Shown here in pieces: positions 37,774 to 46,412 of a stretch of DNA of 64,000 bases. The number at the start of each line of letters is the position of its first letter. The first letter of the stretch is position 1. Source of the stretch: Desulfovibrio sp. G11 (GTDB taxonomy: Bacteria > Desulfobacterota > Desulfovibrionia > Desulfovibrionales > Desulfovibrionaceae); contig NZ_LT984798.1 of the NCBI RefSeq assembly GCF_900243745.1, positions 2,226,501 to 2,290,500 on the forward strand, given 5' to 3'. The translations under genes were made by a program, and so were the position numbers. The notes beneath the pieces were generated by a model. The model had not been told where the DNA came from, made no database searches, and was given only the letters and a program-made list of their open reading frames with translations.

Positions 37774-39081
37774 TCAGCAATAGTCGCCTAAAATTCTGTC
37801 TGCCAGAATGGCGGCGGCGCTGCGCACCGAAAGGTGATTGTAGCCCAAAAAACGCACAGGACGAAGCAGACCGTCACACTGTTCAAGCACTTCGGGGGCA
37901 AGCCCCCGCGCTGTGCCAAGGCAAAGCATGACCGGTCTCTGTCTGCACCATTGCCGCACCTGTTGAGGGGTCATGAGCGGTTCTGTACGAGCCTGCTTTT
38001 TACCCTTGCCGGGCCAGACGGCGGAGCTTGCCACCAGCCTGGGCCGTACACCGTGCCGTGCGGTCATATGCGCCACTGCTTCATCCAGGGAGGCCGCAGG
38101 GCAAACCAGACCGAGAGCCTGCGCCCGGTCGGCATTACCTGAACCGCCCGGACCCTGCGTCCAATGGCGCAAAATTTCATCCAGCACCCGCAACTGGTCT
38201 TGCAAGGGGGTTACCACATGGAAAGAACCCATCGCATAGCTGCGGGAAATTCGGGCTATATCGTGTATGTCGAGATTTGTCAAAGAGGAAGCGCCGGATT
38301 TTTTTTCGCCGAGCACCACAGGATAGTGCACAAGACAGAAAGAAAGGTTGCGCCCCGGCCTTTCCCGCGGAATTTCAGCCAGCGTCTGCACGTCTTCGCC
38401 GGTAAGCGGGGCAGAGTCGAGCAGGTCGGGTCGCATGCGCAGCGTTGTCTGCACGGACTGCCGCCGCCGCCATTGCGCTATGCGGGCATGGTCACCGCCA
38501 AGCAGCACCTGGGGGACGGGCAGCCCTTCCAGTGTCTCAGGCCGGGTGTAGTGCGGATATTCCAACAGGCCGTTCGAAAAGCTTTCGTCCTCACCGGATT
38601 CTTCCTTGCCCATAAAGCCGGGCATAAGGCGCGCAACGGCCTCCACAACGGCCAAAGCCGCCGTTTCGCCGCCATTAAGCACCACATCGCCAACGCTTGT
38701 GGGTTCAATGGCAAAAATATCCAGCAAGCGGGCGTCAATGCCTTCATAGCGCCCGCAGATAATGGTCAGGTCCTGCTCTTCGGCCAGCTGCCGCGCCGTG
38801 TCCTGGGTAAAGGGGCGGCCGCCCGGAGCCATGAGCAGGATGCGTCCCGGGCTTTCAATGGACCGCAACGCTCCGGCCAGGGGTTCACCCTGCATGACCA
38901 TGCCAGGCCCGCCGCCGTAAGGGCGGTCGTCCACGTGGCGGTGTTTGCTGGTGCTGAAATCGCGCGGATCATGAAAAGAAAAATCCACAAGGCCCGCCTC
39001 GCGCGCGCGTCCCATAAGGGCCGTTGACAGGGGCGAACTGAAAAAATCGGGAAAGAGCGAAACAATATGAAAACGCGGCAT
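37774..39081 (-). CDS. trmD: TrmD tRNA m1G37 methyltransferase fused to a second SPOUT-like RNA methyltransferase
   Basis: Residues 1 to about 240 are TrmD, which methylates G37 of tRNA: FHIVSLFPDFF, GGGPGMVMQ, ICGRYEGIDARLLD and SVGDVVLNGGE form the knotted SAM site. Residues from about 245 to 435 form a separate domain beginning LSFCLVHYPVVLGEK, with SLTNLDIHDIARISRSY and CLGTARGLAPEVLE, matching the RNA-methyltransferase family I recall as Methyltrn_RNA_4. In other bacteria this domain is often a separate gene beside trmD. The start at 39081 (MPRFHIV) was chosen by homology. The second target RNA is unknown. Confidence 0.94.
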   Translation of the reverse strand: MPRFHIVSLFPDFFSSPLSTALMGRAREAGLVDFSFHDPRDFSTSKHRHVDDRPYGGGPGMVMQGEPLAGALRSIESPGRILLMAPGGRPFTQDTARQLAEEQDLTIICGRYEGIDARLLDIFAIEPTSVGDVVLNGGETAALAVVEAVARLMPGFMGKEESGEDESFSNGLLEYPHYTRPETLEGLPVPQVLLGGDHARIAQWRRRQSVQTTLRMRPDLLDSAPLTGEDVQTLAEIPRERPGRNLSFCLVHYPVVLGEKKSGASSLTNLDIHDIARISRSYAMGSFHVVTPLQDQLRVLDEILRHWTQGPGGSGNADRAQALGLVCPAASLDEAVAHMTARHGVRPRLVASSAVWPGKGKKQARTEPLMTPQQVRQWCRQRPVMLCLGTARGLAPEVLEQCDGLLRPVRFLGYNHLSVRSAAAILADRILGDYC

Positions 39082-39183
39082 GGGCGGAGAGTGCCGCAAA
39101 TCGCCCCGCCTTGCAAGGAAAGGATTGCGGGATCGGAAACTGCTTCTGCCGTTTTGCCGGACGGGTCTGCCGCAAGGGCGCGC

Positions 39184-40266
39184 TTACGGCTGGGGCATGC
39201 CCGCAAGAATGGTACGCCAGTGCGCGCGCAAGGGGCGTCTTGCCACGGACATGACCCGGCCGGGCTGTGCCGGAGCCGCCACACAGACCCAATGACCCGC
39301 ACATGGCACAAGCTGCCAGTTGATGTGTCTGTAAGGAGTCGTCGTGCCGGTCTGGTCGCCGCCGGCGGGATGAAACGTGTCGCCCTTGTGATAGAACTGC
39401 GACTGCCCCTGACGCTGGCCGTAGCGGCCGCTGTGCACAAGGTAGGGGGCGCGGGTGAGGCCCAGTCCTGCGGCCTTGAGCAGGGCTTCTTTTACGGTCC
39501 AGCGGCGCAGGCTTTCGCGGGCATGAAATGCTTCGGCCAGCGGTGCAGCCATTTCTCTGGTGGTAAAAGCGCGTCTGGCCGGAGGGGGGCTGTCCAGCGC
39601 TTCGGCGTCCAGCGCCAGGCAGGGGCGGCTTTCTTCACGGGGTTGTGCGGCCTCTTCCGGGTCATGAATCTGGTGGCATGAGGCCACGGACGATTCGTCC
39701 GGCAGGCGGCGCGCGGCGCAAAAGGCAGCCAGCCCGCTGTGGCCGAAGGCGATGCGCCATCCGGGCAGCACCGGACGGCCCAGATGGTCCATGCCAAGGC
39801 CCGCAAAACCGAGGCAGGATAGATAGGGATGGTTGAGCATGGCCGAAAGCGGGGGCGCGGCAGATGTTCCCGGTTTTGCCAGGGCGGCCTGCGTTGCGCC
39901 CATAACAAGGCGCACCAGCAGTGCGCGTGCCAGCAGGCGGCTGCCTCGGGCTTTCAGGGCCGCCTCGCCCGCATGGAAGGCCTGAAGATGCGCCAGTTGC
40001 TGGGGGCCGAGCCAGGGCAGCAAGGTTGCCTGCAGGTAGTCGCACCAGTCGGCAAGCACGTGGCCTGCGAGCAGGGGCAGAGGTGCGTAAAGGAGCACAA
40101 TATGCTGTTCAGCGGTCTGGGCTGCATGCATCCATCTGTGGCTGTGCCCCTGCCGTTGTGGCGGAGGATGATCGGCCGGCTTGCTGTCGCACCCGGTCTG
40201 TTTCCGGGGGATGTTCTGTCCGGAAGCTGCGGGTGCAAAGGTTTTGCAGGAATTTTTATTGTGCAT
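39184..40266 (-). CDS. 4'-phosphopantetheinyl transferase superfamily protein
   Basis: A 360-residue protein of the Sfp/HetI type, which activates carrier proteins by adding phosphopantetheine. WTVKEALLKAAGLGL near residue 255 is the WxxKEAxxK signature, and FGHSGLAAFCA is the upstream conserved region. The usual acidic pair may be in LALDAEALD. The N-terminal 45 residues are not conserved, so a start at 40131 is possible. The chosen start at 40266 follows the upstream gene by seven bases. No carrier protein gene is adjacent. Confidence 0.85.
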   Translation of the reverse strand: MHNKNSCKTFAPAASGQNIPRKQTGCDSKPADHPPPQRQGHSHRWMHAAQTAEQHIVLLYAPLPLLAGHVLADWCDYLQATLLPWLGPQQLAHLQAFHAGEAALKARGSRLLARALLVRLVMGATQAALAKPGTSAAPPLSAMLNHPYLSCLGFAGLGMDHLGRPVLPGWRIAFGHSGLAAFCAARRLPDESSVASCHQIHDPEEAAQPREESRPCLALDAEALDSPPPARRAFTTREMAAPLAEAFHARESLRRWTVKEALLKAAGLGLTRAPYLVHSGRYGQRQGQSQFYHKGDTFHPAGGDQTGTTTPYRHINWQLVPCAGHWVCVAAPAQPGRVMSVARRPLRAHWRTILAGMPQP

Positions 40267-40273
40267 GTGGGCC

Positions 40274-42964
40274 TTATTTGCTTTGTGTTTCCGGTGGTTG
40301 CGGCGCTGTAGCGGAAGCGGGCCTGCCCGGTAAAAGTGCTTCAAGCTCTGAAAGCGGCCCCCCGGTCTGTTTGGCTGCGGGCTGTGGCTGCCCGCTTGTG
40401 CCGGAGTTTTTTTCGGTCTCTGCGGCAGGAGCCTGACCGTGGCTCTGTTTTTTATCTTTTTCCGCTTCGGGGGAGGGGCTTGCCGATGCGGGCGGCGTTT
40501 TTACAGTATCTTGCCCGGCCTGCCCGGATTGGCTGGTCCTGGCCGGTTGCCCGTTTTGTTTGCCGCTGTCTGCTCCGGCTTTGGGCATTCCGGTCTCCTG
40601 CTGCCCAAGGATAATACCGAACGGCAGTTCGCCGCGCCAGGCCCAGTAGCCGCCAATGCCAGCAGCCGTCAGAAGCAGCACTGCGAGTACAGCCACAAGA
40701 AATTTGCGTGCGGCAGGGTGCCCAAGGCGAGCGGGCAGGCCGTAGGGATCATCGAGCGAGCGTTGGGCGTCGGGGGGCATTTCGCCCACAGCCGTGAGGG
40801 TTTTTCCCATGGTGAGGTTGATGGGAGCACCCGTGTTGACGGCCCAGCCCGAAGCATCCAGCAGCGGCCCCAGGCTGCGCCTGCGCAGCTTGAACCAGGC
40901 CATGATCATAGAAGGGCCTGAAATGACGGCAAATATAACAAAAAGGGCCATGGGCCACCACCAGCCAAGAGAAAACAGCGATTTGGCAATATAGGTAAAA
41001 GATGCGCTGACCATGCTTATGCCAACGCTGACGGCGGCGAAGATGCCCGCACTTTTGGCAATGTCGAAAGGCTGTTTGGCTGCTGTGGCTTTGGCCGGTT
41101 CAACCTTGCCGTCAGTCAGCGAACCTGCCATTTTTGAGGACGCATTGGCGATGGCGGCATCCTTGGTGGACACCAGTTTTTGCAGCTGTTCGCCCACCAG
41201 GGCGGCAAAACGCACATAGGGCGCCCACATGGCCTCGCGCAGACTGATGGGATTGCGCGCCACGCGCAGCAGGGTGCTGTCCCATACGCGGCCTGCATTG
41301 TCCACAAAAACGCCGTGCCGGCCCTTGACCAGATCGTCCGCTGTACCGGCGGTAAGGGCGGCGGCGATGGTTGTGGTCTGCTCCTGCCCGTTTTCATCCT
41401 TGCGGCTGCACAGGCAATAGAGCAGGCAGAGGTGGCTTTGGGCTGCAAGGCGCATATGCGCGTCCACATCCTCCACATGCACGCAGAGCGAGCAGGAGCG
41501 GCTGTCTATATATAGTGTTCCGGCCAGGAAAATGGCCTTGTTGCCCGGCTCGTAAAAATCCGCAAAAGAAACGAAGTTCATGAGCAGGGTATACAGATTG
41601 GCATGCAGCAGGATGAGTTTTTCAAGGTCGCGCAGGGCGTCCATACGCGGAGCGGCCAGATCACGCGCTACATACGCGGCGAAAGCCTCTTCTGTGGCAG
41701 GGGCCAGCAGGGCGTCCAGGGCGTCATCCGGGAGCCTGTCGGCCACCTCTTCGGGATTCAGGGGTAAAAAAGCCCTGCCCAGGGCATCGTCGGCGGGGGC
41801 CAGGGCCAGAGCCGGAAGGCCGGGGGCAGCAAACTGCCCGGCATTTTCCGGCGCGCGGGCAAAGGCGGGTTTTTCTGCCAGCAGCGCGGCATATGGCGCA
41901 AAACGGTCGCGGATGGCGTGCCAGCCGTCCTCGTCCATCTGAAGTGCCTGGCCGGTGTCGGCGGGGGGCGGCAGCAGCGGGGCAAACAGACGGCGGAAGG
42001 CCCGCAGGTCTTTTTCCCATGCGGGGTTGATACCCGCAGACAGGTTGAGGGCGCGCCCGGCGGCAACTCTGGCAAGGGGACGGCGGGCGAGATTTTCCAT
42101 GGAAAAAATTTCCGCTCCGCCAGCGTCCTGCGGGTTCAGTTCGCTTTCTTCGTTAAGCGCGGCAACAGCCTGCGGCGCAAAAGCCGCCATGCGACAACGG
42201 GCAAAGTAATCATCCAGCTTGGGGCCAAGCCGCTGCAGCAGGCTCCATGCTTCGGCAGTGTCCTTGCCCAGGGGCAGGTCTGCCTGACGGGTTTTGTGCC
42301 GCCACTGGCGTATGGCTTGCAGATTTTCACGAAATGTTGCGGCAAGTTTCGCATCCAGGCCTGGCGCGCCCGAATCATCGCGCATGCCCCCCACCACGGT
42401 GAGTCCAGTGGTGATAAAGGCAGTCACGGCTGCGTCCTGTCCGTCCACAGAGGCGGCGGGGATGACGCCGTCGCCGTTGAAGGCGTATCCGGCGGCGGCG
42501 CTGAGGGCGGTAGCGACCTGCTCCCGGCTGACGCTGTTTGTATTTTCAGCTTTGGTTTTTTCCAGCACAAGGCGGGCGGCTGCCAGCAGTTCCGTGCCTT
42601 CGGGCGTGTCATCGCGCAAAATGTCCAGGGGGAGGTCCGGGCGGCGCAGCCTGAGTTGCGAAGGCCGGGTCACACGTCTGCATACCCAGTCCACAGCGTT
42701 CAGAATTTCTTTGGCCCGTATGCGCCCGTCATTGTCGGCATCAAGAAGGGCCAGGGTCTGTGGATCAAATTCCAGCCCGTGCACGGGGCAGCTCATGGCC
42801 ATCCAGAGTTTCGGGTCCAGGCGCTTGAGGCCCTGCCATTCGGCGTCTTCGGCCAGCAGGGCCTGGTCCAGGCCCGCCATGCGGCGAAATGTGAATGCAG
42901 GACCTCCAGATGCGACGGTAATTTGTTTCATATCTGCCGGGGGGTGGGCATTGTGTGCTGTCAT
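40274..42964 (-). CDS. Large EF-hand membrane protein of unknown function
   Basis: An 896-residue protein without a recognised family. Residues 75-86 (DADNDGRIRAKE) are a textbook calcium-binding EF-hand loop. A second, degenerate loop NGDGVIPAAS lies about residue 157. The middle 450 residues are mostly helical and soluble. Two hydrophobic helices lie near 650-705 and a third near 775-805, followed by a Gly/Gln/Pro/Ser-rich tail of about 90 residues. No signal peptide is seen, so the EF-hand end is likely cytoplasmic unless exported otherwise. AAGGGA precedes the ATG. It is followed after seven bases by the phosphopantetheinyl transferase gene. Confidence 0.85.
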   Translation of the reverse strand: MTAHNAHPPADMKQITVASGGPAFTFRRMAGLDQALLAEDAEWQGLKRLDPKLWMAMSCPVHGLEFDPQTLALLDADNDGRIRAKEILNAVDWVCRRVTRPSQLRLRRPDLPLDILRDDTPEGTELLAAARLVLEKTKAENTNSVSREQVATALSAAAGYAFNGDGVIPAASVDGQDAAVTAFITTGLTVVGGMRDDSGAPGLDAKLAATFRENLQAIRQWRHKTRQADLPLGKDTAEAWSLLQRLGPKLDDYFARCRMAAFAPQAVAALNEESELNPQDAGGAEIFSMENLARRPLARVAAGRALNLSAGINPAWEKDLRAFRRLFAPLLPPPADTGQALQMDEDGWHAIRDRFAPYAALLAEKPAFARAPENAGQFAAPGLPALALAPADDALGRAFLPLNPEEVADRLPDDALDALLAPATEEAFAAYVARDLAAPRMDALRDLEKLILLHANLYTLLMNFVSFADFYEPGNKAIFLAGTLYIDSRSCSLCVHVEDVDAHMRLAAQSHLCLLYCLCSRKDENGQEQTTTIAAALTAGTADDLVKGRHGVFVDNAGRVWDSTLLRVARNPISLREAMWAPYVRFAALVGEQLQKLVSTKDAAIANASSKMAGSLTDGKVEPAKATAAKQPFDIAKSAGIFAAVSVGISMVSASFTYIAKSLFSLGWWWPMALFVIFAVISGPSMIMAWFKLRRRSLGPLLDASGWAVNTGAPINLTMGKTLTAVGEMPPDAQRSLDDPYGLPARLGHPAARKFLVAVLAVLLLTAAGIGGYWAWRGELPFGIILGQQETGMPKAGADSGKQNGQPARTSQSGQAGQDTVKTPPASASPSPEAEKDKKQSHGQAPAAETEKNSGTSGQPQPAAKQTGGPLSELEALLPGRPASATAPQPPETQSK

Positions 42965-43341
42965 CAGGTCATCCCTTGGAGTAGGAAATTCAGCTTTCCG
43001 GATATGTTGCGCGCGGCACGCTACGCTACGGCCGATGAGCCGGGTTTAACGTGTGCGGGCTGCCCACGCCATATTTTTGCCGATTGTCGGGAGCTGCCCT
43101 TATTGATGATTGATACTATCAAAGAAGATGCCCGAGGTCGAGGCCCGATGCGGCTACTGCGCACGAAAGAGCGCTAGAAGCCCATATTGGGTGTGTCCCC
43201 GGAACTGTTTGCGAAAATATGTGAAAGGGGCGTTGCGGGGTTGGCGGGACGTATTGACTGTGGGAAAGGATACGGGCCGCTGGCGGGCAGGAGGTTTTTT
43301 CCGCTCATGACAGCGGCGGAGAATGGTCTTTCAGGTCCGGC
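42965..43341. other. Intergenic region
   Basis: It lies between the EF-hand protein start and the end of the small regulator gene, both on the minus strand. No gene or structured element was recognised. Confidence 0.4.
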
Positions 43342-43590
43342 TTAGTGGGACGGGGTTTTTATTTCTTCTTCAATAAGGGCTACAAGCTCTGAACCGGTCA
43401 TGCGCACAGAGCGCGCGATAAGGATGAGGGCGTTGAGAGAGGCTCCCCGCTCCCCGGTTTCCAGCTGCGCGATATATACGCGTGACAGTCCGGCAAAGTC
43501 GGCAAACTGTTCTTGCGACAAGCCACTGCGTGTACGAAGGCTGCGCACAGTCTTGGCAATGGCTACATCCAGGCCTGGTAAAATTTGCAT
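43342..43590 (-). CDS. Small XRE-family DNA-binding regulator
   Basis: An 82-residue Cro/C1-type helix-turn-helix protein. The HTH covers about residues 15-45, with SQEQFADFAGLSRVYIAQLE as the recognition unit. There is no effector domain. The upstream region is AT-rich and cut by the IS4-type element about 40 bases before the start. Such single-domain regulators often belong to restriction, toxin-antitoxin or phage genes, none of which remains here. Confidence 0.85.
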   Translation of the reverse strand: MQILPGLDVAIAKTVRSLRTRSGLSQEQFADFAGLSRVYIAQLETGERGASLNALILIARSVRMTGSELVALIEEEIKTPSH

Positions 43591-43628
43591 ATATTATATG
43601 TAAAGCTTTTAAACATAAATTTGGTATC

Positions 43629-44886
43629 ATTGCTGTCCGGCTAAGGGGTAACAAAAAAGTCCAAAATCTCAGCAGTATGTGGTATAAGAAGTTACCACAA
43701 CAACTTGCCACACAAGGAGATTTTGGACTTGAGCCATCATACTACACTCTTCTCTCAACTGCTATCCCTGATACCGGGACATGTTTTTGAAAAACTCGAA
43801 CGCAAGCACAAAACTGGCCGCTCTTCACGCCAATTTGGATTCAAGGAGCAATTCACCGTCATGGCCTTTATCCAACTCGCTGCAAGGCGCTCTTTACGCG
43901 ATGGGCTTCGCGCCTTGGAGGCGGCCAAGAGACGGCTGTATCACCTCGGCTTGAAATCAGTAGCGCGTTCCACGGTTGCCGATGCCAACAATTCAAGGCC
44001 TGTGGAATTTTTCAAAGACCTGTTCGCTGAAATGTATGGCCTGTGCCATCTTCGTGCGCCTCGTCACAAATTCCGCTTCAAGTGCAAGCTGTACAGCATG
44101 GACGCCACCACCATCAGCCTATGCCTGTCCATCTTTCCCTGGGCGTCGTTCCGGCGGAACAAGGCTGGCGTGAAAGTAAATACCGTGCTTGACCACGATG
44201 GCTACATTCCCGCTTTTCTCGATATCAACAATGCCAAAACCCACGAAAGCCGCATGGCCAAAAGTCTTTCATTGCCAAAGGGTTCCATCGTCACCTTCGA
44301 TAAAGGCTATATCTGCTATTCCTGGTTTCGCATGTTGACCGCGAAGGGCATTTTCTTCGTAACCCGACTGAAGAGCAATGCTGCCTATAAGCTCGTTGAT
44401 CGCCGCGCCGTAGACCGGAAAACCGGGGTCACGTCCGATCACATCATTGACGTGAGCAGCCGGGGAAAAACCACTCGTCTACGCAGAATCGGCTATCGCG
44501 ATGCGAAAACCGGCAAACGGTACGAATTTTTGACCAACCATTTCCGCCTGTCCGCCAAGACAATTGCTGATATCTATAAAGAACGCTGGCAAATTGAAAT
44601 ATTCTTCCGCGAAGTCAAACAAAATCTGCATATTAAAAGCTTTGTCGGGCGCTCGGAGAATGCGGTGCACATCCAGATTTATACGGCCCTGACCGTGTAT
44701 TTACTCCTGGCCTATCAGAAATTCCTGAGCAAGCTTGGGCTGTCGGTGCAACAACTCTTCGAGCTCATTTGCTTGAATCTGTTCGGCAAGGATTCTCTGG
44801 AAGAACTTCTGAATCCACGAAGACGAAAAACTATAAACACCTATAGTTATAGCCTGTTAGCTATGGGTGCTTAACCGGACAACATT
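43629..44886 (+). mobile_element. IS4-family insertion sequence, apparently complete
   Basis: Terminal inverted repeats read TGTCCGGCTAAG at the left (43634-43645) and TGTCCGGTTAAG at the right on the opposite strand (44881-44870); they can be extended outward by about five bases with mismatches. The element contains one intact transposase gene. The left flank is ordinary sequence beside the XRE gene; the right flank is the interior of an IS256-type transposase gene. No clear target duplication is seen, suggesting loss of one flank after insertion. Confidence 0.8.
43729..44874 (+). CDS. IS4-family transposase
   Basis: A 381-residue DDE transposase. An N-terminal DUF4372-like region precedes the catalytic core. 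The first Asp is in MDATTISL, the second in TFDKGYIC, and the Glu in the YKERWQIEIFFREVK signature (Y-x2-R-x3-E-x6-K). The start is taken as TTG at 43729, because AAGGAGA sits eight bases upstream and the product then begins MSHHTTLFSQLL. It appears intact. Confidence 0.88.
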   Translation: MSHHTTLFSQLLSLIPGHVFEKLERKHKTGRSSRQFGFKEQFTVMAFIQLAARRSLRDGLRALEAAKRRLYHLGLKSVARSTVADANNSRPVEFFKDLFAEMYGLCHLRAPRHKFRFKCKLYSMDATTISLCLSIFPWASFRRNKAGVKVNTVLDHDGYIPAFLDINNAKTHESRMAKSLSLPKGSIVTFDKGYICYSWFRMLTAKGIFFVTRLKSNAAYKLVDRRAVDRKTGVTSDHIIDVSSRGKTTRLRRIGYRDAKTGKRYEFLTNHFRLSAKTIADIYKERWQIEIFFREVKQNLHIKSFVGRSENAVHIQIYTALTVYLLLAYQKFLSKLGLSVQQLFELICLNLFGKDSLEELLNPRRRKTINTYSYSLLAMGA

Positions 44887-45592
44887 GCAAGGCGGTGTAT
44901 CTGGCCCTTGGCGTGACCATGAGCGGCGTGAAAGATTTGTTGGGTATGTGGATCTCCCCGAACGAGGGCGCAAAGTTCTGGCTGTCCGTGGTGACGGAAC
45001 TGCGAAACCGGGGAGTGCAGGACATCTTCATCGCCTGCGTGGACGGGCTTAAGGGCTTTCCGGAGGCCATTGAAAGCGTATTTCCTAAAACGCAAATCCA
45101 GCTGTGCATTGTGCATCTGGTCCGGAACAGCTTGAAATTCGTGGGCTGGAAGGAGCGTAAAACCGTTGCCGCCGACCTGAGGGAAATATACAGCTCGCCA
45201 ACGGCAGAACTGGCCCAGTCAGCCCTTGAGCGCCTGGAACACAAATACAATTCCAGTTATCCGCTCATCACAAAATCCTGGCGGGCCCACTGGCAGCGGA
45301 TAATCCCCTTCTTTGACTACCCGCCGGAAATCCGGAAGGTGATCTATACGACGAATGCCATAGAATCGCTGAACATGAGCCTGCGCAAGGTGACCAAAGC
45401 CAAGGGGGCTTTCCCCCACGATGAGGCCGTTTTCAAAATCTTCTGGCTGGCGCTGCGAAATATCAGCAAAAAATGGACTATGCCCATCAGGGATTGGAAG
45501 GCAGCGTTGAACAGATTCGCCATACAATTTGAGGAAAGATTTCCAACTTAATAAGTAAACCGATTACACAAAGTTATGGACACCCCCGATAC
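44887..45592 (+). pseudogene. IS256-family transposase remnant (3' part)
   Basis: From KAVYLALGV to the stop at 45551 this is the C-terminal 220 or so residues of an IS256-type transposase: LGMWISPNEGAKFW, CVDGLKGFPEAIE and TNAIESLNMSLRK are its core motifs. The N-terminal half, with the first catalytic Asp, is missing. It is cut at the right end of the IS4-type element. The element's own right end lies near 45585-45592, where it meets IS30-type sequence. Confidence 0.88.
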
Positions 45593-46133
45593 GCCCTTGA
45601 TTTGACCTCGTCTGTCGGGTTTGCCATATCGTCGTTTGCGTTTGCGCTGGCAGCGCAAATGGCTGTGCAGCGTTCCTCCTCGTTTTTTGTCCGCCAGAAT
45701 GTACTGGTAAATCCATTCATGACTGAGGGCAAAACCTTTGCGTTTGAGAACTCCAGAGATTTGCTCCGGACTGAAGTCCTGGTGCAGACACTGTTCAACA
45801 TACGTCCATACCTCAAGGCCAATGCGCTTCTTCCCTTTACTGGTCTGCCTTTTCTGACTGCGCTTGTGTGCCTGCCTGTAGCGGTAGCCACGCGCCCCGG
45901 TATTTCGCGCAAGTTCGCGGCTTACAGTTGAGACGCTACGGCCTATCGCTTTGGCTATGGCCCTCAGTGACGTTCCACTTTTCACTGCCTGGCAGATGTA
46001 GTACCGTTCTTCCCTGGCAAGGTGTGCATAGCCCATACGCCCCTCAATCTTTGGTTGGATGGAGAGGCTAACGTGCTATACCACCTTGCCTTTTCATTCA
46101 ACCTTGAGGGTGTTGCACTTGCAAGTTGAATCC
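45593..46133 (-). pseudogene. IS30-family transposase remnant (5' part)
   Basis: The minus-strand frame from ATG 46036 encodes about 148 residues of an IS30 transposase: the N-terminal HTH (AIAKAIGRSVSTVSREL) and the following HQDFSPEQISGVLK region. At RRGQIKG it runs into the end of the IS256 remnant and stops after 14 foreign residues. The DDE domain is lost. The outer end of the element is near 46128-46133, judged from GATTCAACTTGCAAG on the minus strand, typical of IS30 ends. Confidence 0.85.
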
Positions 46134-46225
46134 GCCTAGTATATAATGCTTATGATTTATTTATATAATAAAATAATATTATTACATAGTTAGCATTTTA
46201 TGTTGTTCATGTGTGTTGATTTAAT

Positions 46226-46262
46226 AAAAACGCCACCCGTACAAAATAATGTGCGGGTGGCG
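46226..46262 (-). terminator. Intrinsic terminator downstream of the EF-G-like gene
   Basis: Arms at 46231-46242 and 46251-46262 (CGCCACCCG/CGGGTGGCG core, one mismatch further in) are followed on the minus strand by TTTTT. It lies 150 bases after the EF-G-like stop, next to an AT-rich stretch at 46134-46225. Confidence 0.8.
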
Positions 46263-46412
46263 GCTGTGACTGACAGGATATGACTGTGTGCTTTGTGGTG
46301 CGCTGCCCCCAGGGCAGGACAAAAGGCCTGCGCGTCCGGAGGGTTGTGGCGAAAGCCCTGCCGGTTCGCCAGTTTCTGAATACACGTGGCGGTCCGGCAG
46401 GGAAGACTGTGA

